Shown here: positions 45,664-55,600 of the stretch, piece after piece
Layout of the letters: each line of letters begins with the position of its first letter
Position numbering within the stretch: position 1 is the stretch's first letter
NCBI RefSeq assembly: GCF_021390595.1
Contig: NZ_JAJEJR010000001.1
Span: forward strand, 62,001 to 126,000
From: Paraburkholderia sp. HP33-1
GTDB lineage: Bacteria; Pseudomonadota; Gammaproteobacteria; Burkholderiales; Burkholderiaceae
Direction of reading: 5' to 3'
DNA length: 64,000 bases
Program-made: the position numbers and the translations under genes
The notes under the pieces: generated by a model
The model's input: the letters and a program-made list of their open reading frames with translations, nothing else
The model's database searches: none
Told to the model about the DNA's origin: nothing

Positions 45664-46425
45664 ATGTCACTCCATTCGAAGAAAGAGCAGATCCAGGCGT
45701 TGCGGGAGCAGGGTTTTGTCGTCGTACCAGGACTCGTGTCGCCCGAGCGTTGCGACGAGCTGAAGCGGATCGCGGAGCGGCAACTGCAGGAAGCGGCGGC
45801 GCCAATCGAATTCGAAGCGGATCTGCAGTATCCGGGGGCGCCGTCATCGAAAGATGCGCCGGGCGGACATACGGTGCGGCGCCTGCTCGACGCGTACGGC
45901 CGTCACCCGGCATTCGCGCAATGGGCGACCGCGCCGGAAATCCGCGGCTGGATGGAGTTGTATTTCGGCGAGGAGCCGCGTCTGTCGCGCGCGCATCACA
46001 ACTGCATGATGACCAAGCACCCCGCGTACGGCAGCCTGACCGGCTGGCATCGTGACGTGCGCTACTGGTCGTTCGAGCGCGACGATCTGGTGTCGGTGTG
46101 GCTCGCGGTCGGCCCGGAAACCGTCGATAACGGCGCGTTGTGGTTCCTGCCGCAATCGCACGGCGCGGCATTCACGTCCGACCGTTTCGATGAAGCGAAA
46201 TTTTTCCGCACGGATGTCGCGGAGAACCAGGCCGCGATCCGTACCGCGGTGTCGCCCGAGCTGAAGACCGGCGACGTGGTGTTCTTCCACTGCAACACGC
46301 TGCACTCGGCCGGCAAGAATCTCAGCGACGAAGTGAAGTTCTCGCTGGTGTTCACCTATCACGGCGTGAGTAATGTGCCGCTGCCCGGTACGCGCTCGGC
46401 CGCGAAGCCCGAAATCGCGTTCTAG
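45664..46425 (+). CDS. Phytanoyl-CoA dioxygenase (PhyH) family protein
   Basis: The 253-residue protein is a non-haem Fe(II)/2-oxoglutarate dioxygenase of the PhyH type. The iron triad is H129 and D131 in TGWHRDVRYW and a distal histidine in CNTLHSAGKN. An arginine or lysine for 2-oxoglutarate should lie shortly after (KFSLVFTYHG). N-terminal EQGFVVVPGLVSPE is typical of the fold. The substrate cannot be assigned; relatives hydroxylate fatty acyl-CoA, ectoine, halogenated compounds or other small molecules. It is not in an operon with an obvious pathway. Confidence 0.85.
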   Translation: MSLHSKKEQIQALREQGFVVVPGLVSPERCDELKRIAERQLQEAAAPIEFEADLQYPGAPSSKDAPGGHTVRRLLDAYGRHPAFAQWATAPEIRGWMELYFGEEPRLSRAHHNCMMTKHPAYGSLTGWHRDVRYWSFERDDLVSVWLAVGPETVDNGALWFLPQSHGAAFTSDRFDEAKFFRTDVAENQAAIRTAVSPELKTGDVVFFHCNTLHSAGKNLSDEVKFSLVFTYHGVSNVPLPGTRSAAKPEIAF

Positions 46426-46456
46426 GTTCGTTTCGTCGCGGGCCTTGCGCGAATGC

Positions 46457-46663
46457 TTAGCGCTTGCGCCCCGACAACGCGACTCCCGTCAGCCCGGCGA
46501 GCGTTGCCACCACGCCCGCGACGATCAGCACGATGGCCTTGTTGGTCGGCGAACCGGTCAAGAAGCGCGACACGTCGCTGCTCACCGAATTGAACGCCTG
46601 CCCGCCGAAATACAGCAGCACGATACCGCCGACAATCAGCGCGATCGAAATCGCTTTCGTCAT
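46457..46663 (-). CDS. DUF3185 family small membrane protein
   Basis: The 68-residue protein has two membrane helices (about 6-25 and 43-62) joined by a short loop SVSSDVSRFLTGSPTNK, matching DUF3185, a small inner-membrane family of unknown function. It ends with a basic GRKR. Its ATG has GGGAGGGACGG upstream, a good ribosome site. It is convergent with the dioxygenase gene and divergent from the aldo/keto reductase. Confidence 0.82.
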   Translation of the reverse strand: MTKAISIALIVGGIVLLYFGGQAFNSVSSDVSRFLTGSPTNKAIVLIVAGVVATLAGLTGVALSGRKR

Positions 46664-46879
46664 CCGTCCCTCCCATCAATCTGATCCGGCCAGAGTGTAG
46701 GTGAGCCGTGCGCGCTCGTCCATCCCGCATAGTGGATGCCTGCAAGCGCCGCGTCGATTGGCTAACATAGCGGTCTGGCCGCACCACAACAACAAATCTC
46801 CTGAGCAGCACGCCTCCCGCACCGCGCGAATCCTCTCGTCCGCATTCACCGGGCGATCTCATCGACAAGGACACTAGCA

Positions 46880-47923
46880 ATGGCTTACGAAGCAGCTTCA
46901 GAGCGCTATTCGGATATGCAATACCGCGTCTGCGGCAAGTCGGGTCTCAAACTGCCGGCGCTGTCGCTCGGCCTGTGGCATAACTTCGGCGACACCACGC
47001 CGATCTCGACGCAGCGCGACATCCTGCGCACGGCCTTCGACCTCGGCATCACGCACTTCGATCTCGCGAACAACTACGGCCCGCCGTACGGCAGCGCGGA
47101 AACCAATTTCGGGCGTCTGTTCAAGGACGATTTCAAACCGTATCGCGACGAGCTGCTGATTTCGTCGAAGGCCGGTTGGGACATGTGGCCGGGTCCGTAC
47201 GGCCAGGGCGGCGGCTCGCGTAAATACGTGCTCGCGAGTCTTGATCAGAGCCTGAAGCGCATGGGCCTCGAATACGTCGACATCTTCTATTCGCATCGCT
47301 TCGACGCGCATACGCCGCTCGAGGAAACCGCGGGCGCATTGGCCAGCGCGGTGCAGCAGGGCAAGGCGCTGTATATCGGCATCTCGTCGTACTCGTCCGC
47401 AAAGACGCTCGAAATGACGAAGCTGCTTGCCGAATACAAGGTGCCGCTGCTGATCCATCAGCCGTCGTACAACATGCTGAACCGCTGGATCGAACACGAC
47501 CTGCTCGATACGCTTGGCGAGGTCGGCGCTGGTGCAATCGCGTTCACGCCGCTCGCGCAGGGGCTGTTGACCGGCAAGTACCTGAACGGCGTGCCGGCCG
47601 ATGCGCGCGTCAACAAGCCGGGCGGCGGTTCGTTGAAAGACGAGCACCTGAGCCCGCAGAACATCGAGCACGTGAGGAAGCTCAACGACATCGCGCAGCG
47701 ACGCGGTCAGAGCCTCGCGCAGATGGCGCTCGCGTGGGCGTTGCGCGATCAGCGCGTGACGTCGGTGCTGATCGGCGCGAGCCGTGCGGAACAGGTGCGC
47801 GAGAACGTCGGCGCGCTGAAGAACCTCGCTTTCTCGGCAGACGAACTCGCCGAAATCGATCGCTATGCGACCGAAGGCGGGATCAACCTGTGGGAAAAGC
47901 CGTCGACGGATCAGGAGATCTGA
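46880..47923 (+). CDS. Aldo/keto reductase, YghZ (L-glyceraldehyde 3-phosphate reductase) type
   Basis: The 347-residue NADPH-dependent oxidoreductase has the AKR tetrad: D61 and Y66 in FDLANNYGPPYG, the lysine in LLISSKAGWDMWPGPYG, and the histidine in DIFYSHRFDAHTPLEE. The segment GWDMWPGPYGQGGGSRKYV is a hallmark of the YghZ/AKR14 group, which reduces L-glyceraldehyde 3-phosphate and methylglyoxal. A cofactor motif lies in VLIGASRAEQVREN. The start is ATG behind a moderate ribosome site (AAGGAC). It is a single-gene unit ending at a terminator. Confidence 0.9.
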   Translation: MAYEAASERYSDMQYRVCGKSGLKLPALSLGLWHNFGDTTPISTQRDILRTAFDLGITHFDLANNYGPPYGSAETNFGRLFKDDFKPYRDELLISSKAGWDMWPGPYGQGGGSRKYVLASLDQSLKRMGLEYVDIFYSHRFDAHTPLEETAGALASAVQQGKALYIGISSYSSAKTLEMTKLLAEYKVPLLIHQPSYNMLNRWIEHDLLDTLGEVGAGAIAFTPLAQGLLTGKYLNGVPADARVNKPGGGSLKDEHLSPQNIEHVRKLNDIAQRRGQSLAQMALAWALRDQRVTSVLIGASRAEQVRENVGALKNLAFSADELAEIDRYATEGGINLWEKPSTDQEI

Positions 47924-47954
47924 TCGCGCTGAGCGGAGAGAAGCAGGAAAGACG

Positions 47955-47983
47955 AAGCCGCACGCTCAGCGTGCGGCTTTTTT
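47955..47983. terminator. Terminator between the aldo/keto reductase and the small membrane protein
   Basis: AAGCCGCACGC (47955-47965) and GCGTGCGGCTT (47969-47979) form an 11-pair stem with loop TCA and a T-run on the plus strand. The genes are convergent, but on the minus strand the run of A/T is short. Confidence 0.85.
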
Positions 47984-48002
47984 ATGGTCCTTCGCAGCGC
48001 CG

Positions 48003-48185
48003 CTACACGAGCGCGGGCAGACCTTCGACCAGCGCCACCGCGCACATCACCCCGATCAGCGCGCCCAGCACACGCAGCGCGTTGTGTCGCAACTCGGTCT
48101 TGCAGGGTAGTGCGCCGACAAATAGCGCGCCCGCCAACGCCATCGGAATGACCAGGATGAAATCGCCGATCGTAAAGTAGGTCAT
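48003..48185 (-). CDS. Small two-helix membrane protein
   Basis: The 60-residue protein begins MTYFTIGDFILVIPMALAG and has two membrane helices (about 7-26 and 38-57) separated by PCKTELRHNALR. I do not recognise the family. GGAGACGAAG directly before the ATG is a strong ribosome site, and the reading frame ends cleanly near a terminator, which supports a real gene. A function in the envelope is likely from its hydrophobicity, nothing more. Confidence 0.65.
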   Translation of the reverse strand: MTYFTIGDFILVIPMALAGALFVGALPCKTELRHNALRVLGALIGVMCAVALVEGLPALV

Positions 48186-48510
48186 CTTCGTCTCCTCCCA
48201 TTCAGGATGGGTGCTGTGTCGTTTCGGCACGGGCCGCGGCTGCGAAATCACGCAGCGCCCGCGCACGAATCGAGTATAGGAGACAGATCGAGCGGCGCGG
48301 GGGCACGACATTGTGCGCCGGCGCTCATTCGCAAGCTGCTGAACCCCGGCACGGCAGGGCATTCGACGATTGGCGCGGCGCAACATTCGCGGCGAAAAAG
48401 ATCAAACGCTCGCTTACGCGCGTCTTTCGTTTTACCGCCGATCCATGCGGGGTGGGTGATTGCGTGCGGCTCGCGGTCCTTGAACCGCGCAGCGCGACCG
48501 ATCCGCCAGG
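48186..48510. other. Intergenic region, no feature recognised
   Basis: The 325 bases between the small membrane protein and the end of the MFS gene hold no supported gene. They must contain the promoter of the small protein on the minus strand; no clear -35/-10 pair stands out. Confidence 0.4.
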
Positions 48511-49782
48511 CTACTCGCGTCCGCGCATCCGTGTCGCCGCGATCAATCCGATCAAGAGCAACGCGCCGATCAGCCCGACGACCCCGTTCCATCCATGACT
48601 GGCCCATACATGGCCGCCATACGAGCCGACCAGACTCGAGCCGATGTAGTACGCAAGCAGATACAGCGCCGCGGCCTGGCCCTTCGCGTCTTTCGCCAGA
48701 CGACCCACCCAGCCGCTCGCGACCGAATGGCCGGCGAAGAATCCGAACGTCACGCAGGCGATGCCCGTTGCGATCGCCGCGAGCGGATGCAGCATCGTCA
48801 GCGCTAGGCCGAACACCATCAGCAGCAGGCTCGCGCTCAGCACGCGCGCGCGGCCGAACGTATCGGCCATGCGCCCGGACCACGGCGATGCGACCACGCC
48901 GGTCAGATAGACGATGAAGATCGCGCCGATCTCAGTCTGATTCAGCCGATACGGCGGCGCGAGCAGCCGGTAGCCGATGTAGTTGTACAGCGTGACGAAG
49001 CTGCCCATCAGCACGAAGCCGAGCAGGAACAGCAGCGGCAGGCCCGGTCGCGTGAACTGCCGCAGCAGCAGCGTGCGGTGATGCGCGAAGCCGAGCCCGC
49101 GGCGCGGTACGAAATGGCGCGAAGGCGGCAGCAGCGAGCGGAACGCGAGCATCGACAGCAGGCCGAGCACGCCGATCGTGCCGATCGCGACGCGCCATGA
49201 AAACAGGTCCGCGACCACGCCGGTGATCACCCGCCCGGCCATGCCGCCGATCGCCGTGCCGCCGACGTACAGGCCCATCGCGAGGCCGAGACCGTCGGGA
49301 TGCACTTCCTCGGCGAGATAGGCCATCGCGACGGCCGGCACCCCACCGAGCGCGAGTCCTTCGAGCGTGCGCAGCACGAGCAGCTGATGCCAGTGCGGCG
49401 CGACCGCTACGCCCAACGTCAGCACTGCCGACACCGTCAGCGACAGCGTCATCAGCTTGTGCCGGCTCCAGCCCTCGGAAACGAAACCGGCGACGAAAAT
49501 CGCGAGTGCGAGCGCCGCGGTCGATAGCGACAGCGACAGACTGCTTTGCGCCGGCGTCACGTTGAACGCTTCGGAAAACGACGGCAGCAGCGGCTGCACG
49601 CAGTAGAGCAGCGAGAACGTCGCGTAGCCGGCGAATAGCAGCGCAAGGCTTGCGCGCCAGTACGCGCGCGAGCCGCGTTCGAGATAAGGGATGTCCGACA
49701 CGACGGTGGCGGGAGCAGCCGGGGCTGCGCAAGGGGAGGGAACGGCAGATGCAGTCCGCTGGGATTGCGGCGGCAGGGTCAA
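48511..49782 (-). CDS. MFS transporter, YnfM-like
   Basis: The 423-residue protein is a 12-helix major facilitator. It has a hydrophilic proline/alanine-rich N-terminus (about 40 residues), then LLFAGYATFSLLYCVQPLLP, the motif-A region GFVSEGWSRHKLM, and LEGLALGGVPAVAMAYLAEE. This pattern is typical of the YnfM/arabinose-efflux-like group. The likely start is TTG, because AAGGAG lies exactly seven bases upstream and no in-frame ATG occurs before the first helix. It lies 39 bases after the RND outer-membrane factor stop and may be the last gene of that operon. The substrate is unknown. Confidence 0.85.
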   Translation of the reverse strand: MTLPPQSQRTASAVPSPCAAPAAPATVVSDIPYLERGSRAYWRASLALLFAGYATFSLLYCVQPLLPSFSEAFNVTPAQSSLSLSLSTAALALAIFVAGFVSEGWSRHKLMTLSLTVSAVLTLGVAVAPHWHQLLVLRTLEGLALGGVPAVAMAYLAEEVHPDGLGLAMGLYVGGTAIGGMAGRVITGVVADLFSWRVAIGTIGVLGLLSMLAFRSLLPPSRHFVPRRGLGFAHHRTLLLRQFTRPGLPLLFLLGFVLMGSFVTLYNYIGYRLLAPPYRLNQTEIGAIFIVYLTGVVASPWSGRMADTFGRARVLSASLLLMVFGLALTMLHPLAAIATGIACVTFGFFAGHSVASGWVGRLAKDAKGQAAALYLLAYYIGSSLVGSYGGHVWASHGWNGVVGLIGALLLIGLIAATRMRGRE

Positions 49783-49821
49783 AACAGAACTCCTTGGGTC
49801 AAACGGAAACGCGCAAAGGAG

Positions 49822-51333
49822 TTAAGGATACGCTGAAAATTGGGTTGAGGCCGCCGTCGCCGTGTCCCAGCCGCCGCCGAGTGCCTTCACGAGCGCGACG
49901 CTCGCGGCCATCCGGCGGCGCGCAATCGAGACCGCGTTGCGCTCGTTGGTGAGCGTGGTCGTCTGCGCGACGACCACGTCCAGATAGGTGATCGCGCCGT
50001 TCCTGTAGCGGTCCGACACGACCGCGAGCGCGCGCCGCGCGGCCGCGACCGCGTCGTCCTGCGCGGCGGCTTCCTGCTCGAGCACGCGCAGCGCGGCGAG
50101 ATTGTCCTCGACCTGGCCGAACGCGTTCAGCACGGTCTGCCGATATTGCGCGACGCTTTCGTCGTAGTGCGCGCGCGCCTGTTCCTTGACGGCCGCGCGG
50201 CCGCCGAAGTCGAGCAGCGTGCCCGCGAGTGTCGGCCCGAGCGACCACAAGCGGCTCGGTGCGAGCAGCCACTGGCTGTAGTTGGTCGCTTCGAGCCCGC
50301 CCGTCACGGCTAGCACGAGGTTCGGGAAAAACGCCGCGGTGGCCACACCGATCTGCGCGTTCATCGCGGCGACGTGCCGCTCCGCCGCCGCGATATCGGG
50401 ACGCCGTTCAAGCAATCCCGACGGCACGCCGGTCGCCGCGACCACCGGCACCGCGACGAGCGGCGCGACCGGCAGCGTGAAGGTCGAGGGCGGCTGGCCG
50501 ATCAGGATCGCGATCGCATGCTCGAGCTGCGCGCGCTGTACGCCGAGATCGAGCGCCTGCGCCTGGGTGGTCTTGAGCTGCGTCTGCGCCTGCGCGACAT
50601 CGGCATCGGTCGCGATGCCGCCCGCGTAGCGATGTTGCGTCAGTTCGAGCGCTTCCTGGTAGGCCTTGATCGTGTCGTCGAGTAGTTGGCGTTCCTGATC
50701 GAGTCCGCGCAGCTCGAAGTAGTCGGTGGCGAGTTCCGCCTGCATCGACAGCAGCGCGGCGTCGACGTCGGCGGCGCTCGCCTGCGCGCTGGCCTTCGCA
50801 CCTTCGACGCTGCGCGACACGCGGCCCCACAGATCCGGCTCCCACGACGCGTCGACCTGCACCAGATAGTCGTTCAGCGTGAGACCGGCGGTCGATTTAT
50901 GCAGCACGTTCTCCGAGGTCCGCGTGCGCGTGTACTGGGCGCCCGCGCTGACCACCGGGAAGAATTCCGAGCGATATTGCGCGACGCTCGCGCGCGCCGC
51001 GCGAAAGCGCGCTTCGGCGGCCTGCACGTCCTGGTTTGCGCTCGCGACCTGCTGTTCGAGCGCATCGAGCGACGGGTCGCCGTAGATGCGCCACCACGCG
51101 CCGCGCGTGAGCATGTCGGCCGGTTGGGCGGGCTTCCAGCCGGTGCCTTCGAGTTCGCGCCAGGTCGCGGGCGTGACGGCGGCGGGCTTCACGTAGTCGG
51201 GGCCGACGGTGCAGGCAGCGAGCGCGCCGGCGACGGCCAGCGCGACTGCCGATGCACGAACGCAAACACACGCTGACGCAGGCGCAAACAGAGCCGCGGA
51301 CGCCACCACGCGACGCAAAATCGGCATCTTCAT
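49822..51333 (-). CDS. RND efflux outer membrane factor (OprM/NodT lipoprotein)
   Basis: The 503-residue protein is a TolC-like channel of the OprM type. It has a long signal with a lipobox LAAC (near residue 41), the conserved TVGPDYVKP and two tandem OEP repeats with coiled coils. LLERRPDIAAAERHVAAMNAQIGVA is the family hallmark, with matching AEARFRAARASVAQYRSEFFP in the first half. The ATG at MKMPILRRVV is preferred: GAGGA is seven bases upstream, while a GTG two codons earlier overlaps the adaptor stop. It is the third gene of the permease-adaptor-channel operon. Confidence 0.92.
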   Translation of the reverse strand: MKMPILRRVVASAALFAPASACVCVRASAVALAVAGALAACTVGPDYVKPAAVTPATWRELEGTGWKPAQPADMLTRGAWWRIYGDPSLDALEQQVASANQDVQAAEARFRAARASVAQYRSEFFPVVSAGAQYTRTRTSENVLHKSTAGLTLNDYLVQVDASWEPDLWGRVSRSVEGAKASAQASAADVDAALLSMQAELATDYFELRGLDQERQLLDDTIKAYQEALELTQHRYAGGIATDADVAQAQTQLKTTQAQALDLGVQRAQLEHAIAILIGQPPSTFTLPVAPLVAVPVVAATGVPSGLLERRPDIAAAERHVAAMNAQIGVATAAFFPNLVLAVTGGLEATNYSQWLLAPSRLWSLGPTLAGTLLDFGGRAAVKEQARAHYDESVAQYRQTVLNAFGQVEDNLAALRVLEQEAAAQDDAVAAARRALAVVSDRYRNGAITYLDVVVAQTTTLTNERNAVSIARRRMAASVALVKALGGGWDTATAASTQFSAYP

Positions 51334-51335
51334 GA

Positions 51336-52610
51336 TCACGTCCTCGCGGCCGGCCGCCCGCCGCCTTCCGCCGCCGGCGCGCCAGCCGCCGCACCGGTCG
51401 CGCCTTCCGAACCTCCACCGCTTTCCGCCTGACGCGGCACGATCCGCACCGGCGCGCCATCGACGATCGAATCCTGCGGATTCAGAATCACCTGCTCGTT
51501 GCCCTGCAAACCCGACACGATCGCGACGCGCGTGCCGAAGTCCGTACCGAGCGACACCGGCAGCAGCTTCACCTTGTGCTGCGTATCGACGGTCGCAACC
51601 TTGACGCCGTCGGGGCGGAACAGCAGCGTGTTGCCCGGCAGCGTGAACGACGCCGTGCCCGCGCCGAGCGCGAAATGCACTTGCGCGTACGCGCCCGGCA
51701 ACAGCTCACCACTGCGATTGTCGACGTCGACCTCGACCAGCATCGTGCGCTGCTGCGCATCGACCGCGCCCGCGGTGCGCGCGACCGTGCCCGGATAGTG
51801 CCGCGACGGCGTCTCGGTCAGCGTCAGATACGCGCTCTGCTGCGCGCGAACCTGCTGCGCATACGCCTGCGGCACGTTCACGTAGACGCGCAGCCGGTCC
51901 GCCTGCACGAGATGAAACAGTTCCTTCGCGGGGCCGCCCGAGCTGCCCGCGTCGATCAGCGCGCCGACGTCGACGTTGCGCGCGGTCACGGTGCCGTCGA
52001 ACGGCGCATAGACCTTCTGGAACGACTGCGTTTTTTCGAGGCGCGCGACGTTGAAGCGCGCGGCGTCAAGCGTGGCTTTCTTCGCGAGCATGTCGCCGAC
52101 TTTTTCGTCGGTCTCCTGCTTCGACACCGACCTGCTCCTGAGCATCTCGGTCCAGCGATCGGCGGTGCTCTTTGCGAGCGCGTAATTCGCTTCGGCGTTC
52201 GCGAGATCGGCGCGGGCGGCGCGCAACTGGTCGTCGACTTCGGGCGTGTCGATTTCCGCGAGCAACTGACCGCTCTTCACGCGCGCGCCGATATCGGCGT
52301 ACCACTTCTTCAGATAGCCGTTGGTGCGCGCGTAGATTGGCGTGTCGAGAAAAGCCTGTACGTTGCCCGGCAAGACGAGATCGAGCCCAGCCGACGACTT
52401 CTGCGGCTGGACGACTTCGACGCTCATCTGGCTCGCGTGCTCGGCGTCGCGCTCGAGCGCCGCATGTGCATCGTGGCGCGACCAGATGCCCTGCGCTGCG
52501 AGCCCGAGCGCCGCGCCGGCGGCAACGCTCATGATCAGGCGCGCGCGCCGGGCTTTCTTCGCGTCATGCGCGGTATGGCCACCCGAGCCGTCTGGACGTT
52601 GTGCTTCCAT
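51336..52610 (-). CDS. RND efflux periplasmic adaptor (HlyD/MFP family)
   Basis: The 424-residue adaptor has one N-terminal membrane helix (about 25-42) and a barrel-lipoyl-hairpin layout. The first lipoyl half is YLKKWYADIGARVKSGQLLAEI, the coiled-coil hairpin lies around DLANAEANYALAKSTADRW, and the second lipoyl half is VYAPFDGTVTARNVDVG. The C-terminal 30 residues are Gly/Ala-rich. The ATG at MEAQRPDGSG has AGGGGAAG six bases upstream. It lies 67 bases after the permease gene, and its stop overlaps the start region of the channel gene. Confidence 0.92.
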   Translation of the reverse strand: MEAQRPDGSGGHTAHDAKKARRARLIMSVAAGAALGLAAQGIWSRHDAHAALERDAEHASQMSVEVVQPQKSSAGLDLVLPGNVQAFLDTPIYARTNGYLKKWYADIGARVKSGQLLAEIDTPEVDDQLRAARADLANAEANYALAKSTADRWTEMLRSRSVSKQETDEKVGDMLAKKATLDAARFNVARLEKTQSFQKVYAPFDGTVTARNVDVGALIDAGSSGGPAKELFHLVQADRLRVYVNVPQAYAQQVRAQQSAYLTLTETPSRHYPGTVARTAGAVDAQQRTMLVEVDVDNRSGELLPGAYAQVHFALGAGTASFTLPGNTLLFRPDGVKVATVDTQHKVKLLPVSLGTDFGTRVAIVSGLQGNEQVILNPQDSIVDGAPVRIVPRQAESGGGSEGATGAAAGAPAAEGGGRPAART

Positions 52611-52677
52611 CAAACTTCCCCTCTGTGGCATCGCGGTGTGCGGGTGCCGGCTTTCATGGTCGTCGCGTGCTTCATGT

Positions 52678-55600
52678 TCATGGCTTCTGCACCACATGTT
52701 CCGCGGCGTGCTGATGCCGCGCCGCCAGCCGTCGATAGATCATCGAGAACACGACCGGCACGAAGATCAGCGTGGCCACCGTGCCGAGCGCGAGTCCGCC
52801 GATCACCGCGCGCCCGAGTGGCGCATTCTGTTCGCCGCCTTCGCCGAGACCGACCGCCATCGGCACCATGCCGATCACCATCGCGAGCGCGGTCATCAGC
52901 ACCGGGCGGAAACGCGTGAAGCCCGCTTCGATCGCCGCGCGCGTCGCATCGCCGTGCAGCAGCAACTGTTCGCGCGCGAAGCTGATCACGAGGATCGAGT
53001 TCGCGGTCGCGATGCCGATACACATGATCGCGCCGGTCAGCGCGGGAATCGACAGCGTGGTGTGCGTGAGAAACAGCATCCACACGATGCCCGCGAGCGC
53101 GCCCGGCAGCGCCGTGATGATGATGAACGGATCGAGCCACGACTGGAAATTGACGACGATCAGCAGATACACGAGCAGCACTGCGAACAGCAGACCGGCG
53201 ACGAGGCCCGAGAACGATTCGTTCATCGTCTGCACCTGGCCGCGCAGTTCGATCGTCGAGCTCTTCGGCAACTCGGCTTTCGATGCGTCGATGATCCTGC
53301 GGATGTCGTCGGATACGCCGCCGAGATCGCGGCCGTCGGCCGTACCGTAGATGTCGATCGTGGTCTGCGCGTTGTAATGCGTGAGCACCGCGTTGGCGGC
53401 TTCGCGGCGCATCGTCGCGAGCGAGCCGAGAATGTTGCTGCGGCCGTTGGCGTTGAGCGGAATGTTCGCGAGCGATTGCAGCGAATCGATCGTGTATTGC
53501 GGCGCTTCCGTGATGACGTTGTAGCTGACGCCATTGTGCGGATTGAGCCAGAACGTCGGCGTGGTCTGCTGGCTGCCCGACAGCGTGATCAGCAGATCGC
53601 TCGCGATATCGCGCTGCGAAAAGCCGGCCTGCTGCGCGCGCGTGCGATCGACGTCGATGAAGATCCGAGGCAGATCGGCCGGCTGCTGGATGCGCGCATC
53701 GGCGAGACCCGGCACCGTGCGCAGGCGGTTCAGCAGCTTCGCGGCAAACGCACGATTGGCGGCCACTTCACGGCCGACGATCTGGATATCGATCGGCGAC
53801 GGCATGCCGAAATTGAGCGTCTGACTGACGATATCGGCGGGCAGAAACGCGAACTGCACGCCGGGGAATTCGTCGCTGAGCGTACGTCGCAACGTGCGCA
53901 CATAGTCGGCGCTCGGATGATGATCGGGGTTCAGCGTGATCAGGATGTCCGAGTCCGAGGTGCCGATCGTGCCCGTGTTGCTGTATGACAGATTGATGCC
54001 CGACACCGGCAGGCCGATGTTGTCGATGATCGAATGCAATTCGCCGGCTGGAATCAGCTGACGGATGCGCGTATCGACGCGATCGGTCAACACCGCGGTT
54101 TCCTCGACCCGCATGCCGGTTTTCGCGCGCATGTGTAGCGCGATCGTGCCGGCATCGACGGCGGGGAAAAAGTCACGCCCGATAAATGGCAGCAACAGCA
54201 GCGACGCGCAACAGCACGCGAGAAACAGCGTGACGAACAGACCCGGCCGCGCGACCCGCGCCTCGAGAAACACCCGATAACGCTCGCGCAAACGCAAAAA
54301 ACCGCGCTCGAACGCGTAGTGCACACGCATGAACGGATTGCGCGTCGGCGAGGGCGCGTGAGGCGAATCCGCAGGCTTGTGGTGGTGGCGCAGCAGATAC
54401 TTCGCGAGCGTCGGCACGAGTGTGCGCGAGAAGAAGTATGACGCAAGCATCGCGAACACCACCGCTTCGGCGAGCGGAATGAACAGGTAGTGCGCGACAC
54501 CGGTCAGAAAAAACATCGGCACGAACACGATACAGATCGACAGCGTCGACACGAACGTCGGAATCGCGATCTGATGCGCGCCGTCGAGAATCGCCTGTTC
54601 GAGCGTCTTGCCCTGCTCGAGCTGATGGCTGATGTTTTCGATCGCGACGGTCGCGTCGTCGACGAGAATCCCGACCGCTAAAGCGAGCCCGCCGAGCGTC
54701 ATGATGTTGATGGTTTGACCGAGCGCGGACAGCGCGATGATCGACGTAATCATCGACAACGGAATCGATACCGCGATGATCAGCGTCGCGCGCCAGTTGC
54801 CGAGGAACAGCAGAATCATCAGGCCCGTCAGGCACGCGGCGATCAGTGCTTCACGCAGCACGGCCTGCACCGATGCGCGCACGAACAGCGACTGGTCGGC
54901 GACAGGGTCGATACTCAGTGACGGTGGCACCAGATTGCGCAGCGTCGGCATCATCGTTTTGATGCGCTCGACGATATCGAGCGTGGACGCGTTGCCGCTT
55001 TTGTTGATCGTCAGCAGCGCGGCGCGCTGGCCGTTCACGCGCACGATGTTGGTCTGCGGCTGGTAGCCGTCGCGCACGTGCGCAACGTCGCGGATATAGA
55101 TGGTGCCGTTCGCGGTGGTGCGGATCGGAATGTTGTTCAGGCCCGCGAGCGAATCGGGGCTGCCGTTCATTTCCACCGAGTACTCGGTCGAGCCGATTTT
55201 CGCGGTGCCCGAAGGCAGGATCAGGTTCTGCGCGGAGACGGCGTTGACCACGTCCATCGGCGACAGATTGCGCTCCTGCAGCTTGCGCGAGTCGATATCG
55301 ACCATGATCTGCCGCTGCTTGCCGCCATACGGCAGCGGCGCGGATGCGCCGGGCACGGTGGCGAGCTGCGTCTTCAGGAAGTTATTGCCGAAGTCGTAGA
55401 GTTCTTGCTCGGTCAGCGACGCGGACGACAACGCGAGCCGCAGAATCGGCACCGTCGACGCGTTGTAGCGCAGGATGAACGGCGGCGTGATGCCGGGCGG
55501 CAGCGAGCGCAATTGTGATTGCGACAGCGCGGTGACCTGCGCGAGCGCTTCGTCGATATTCGCGCCCGGCTGGAAAAAGATCTTGACCACCGCGATGCCG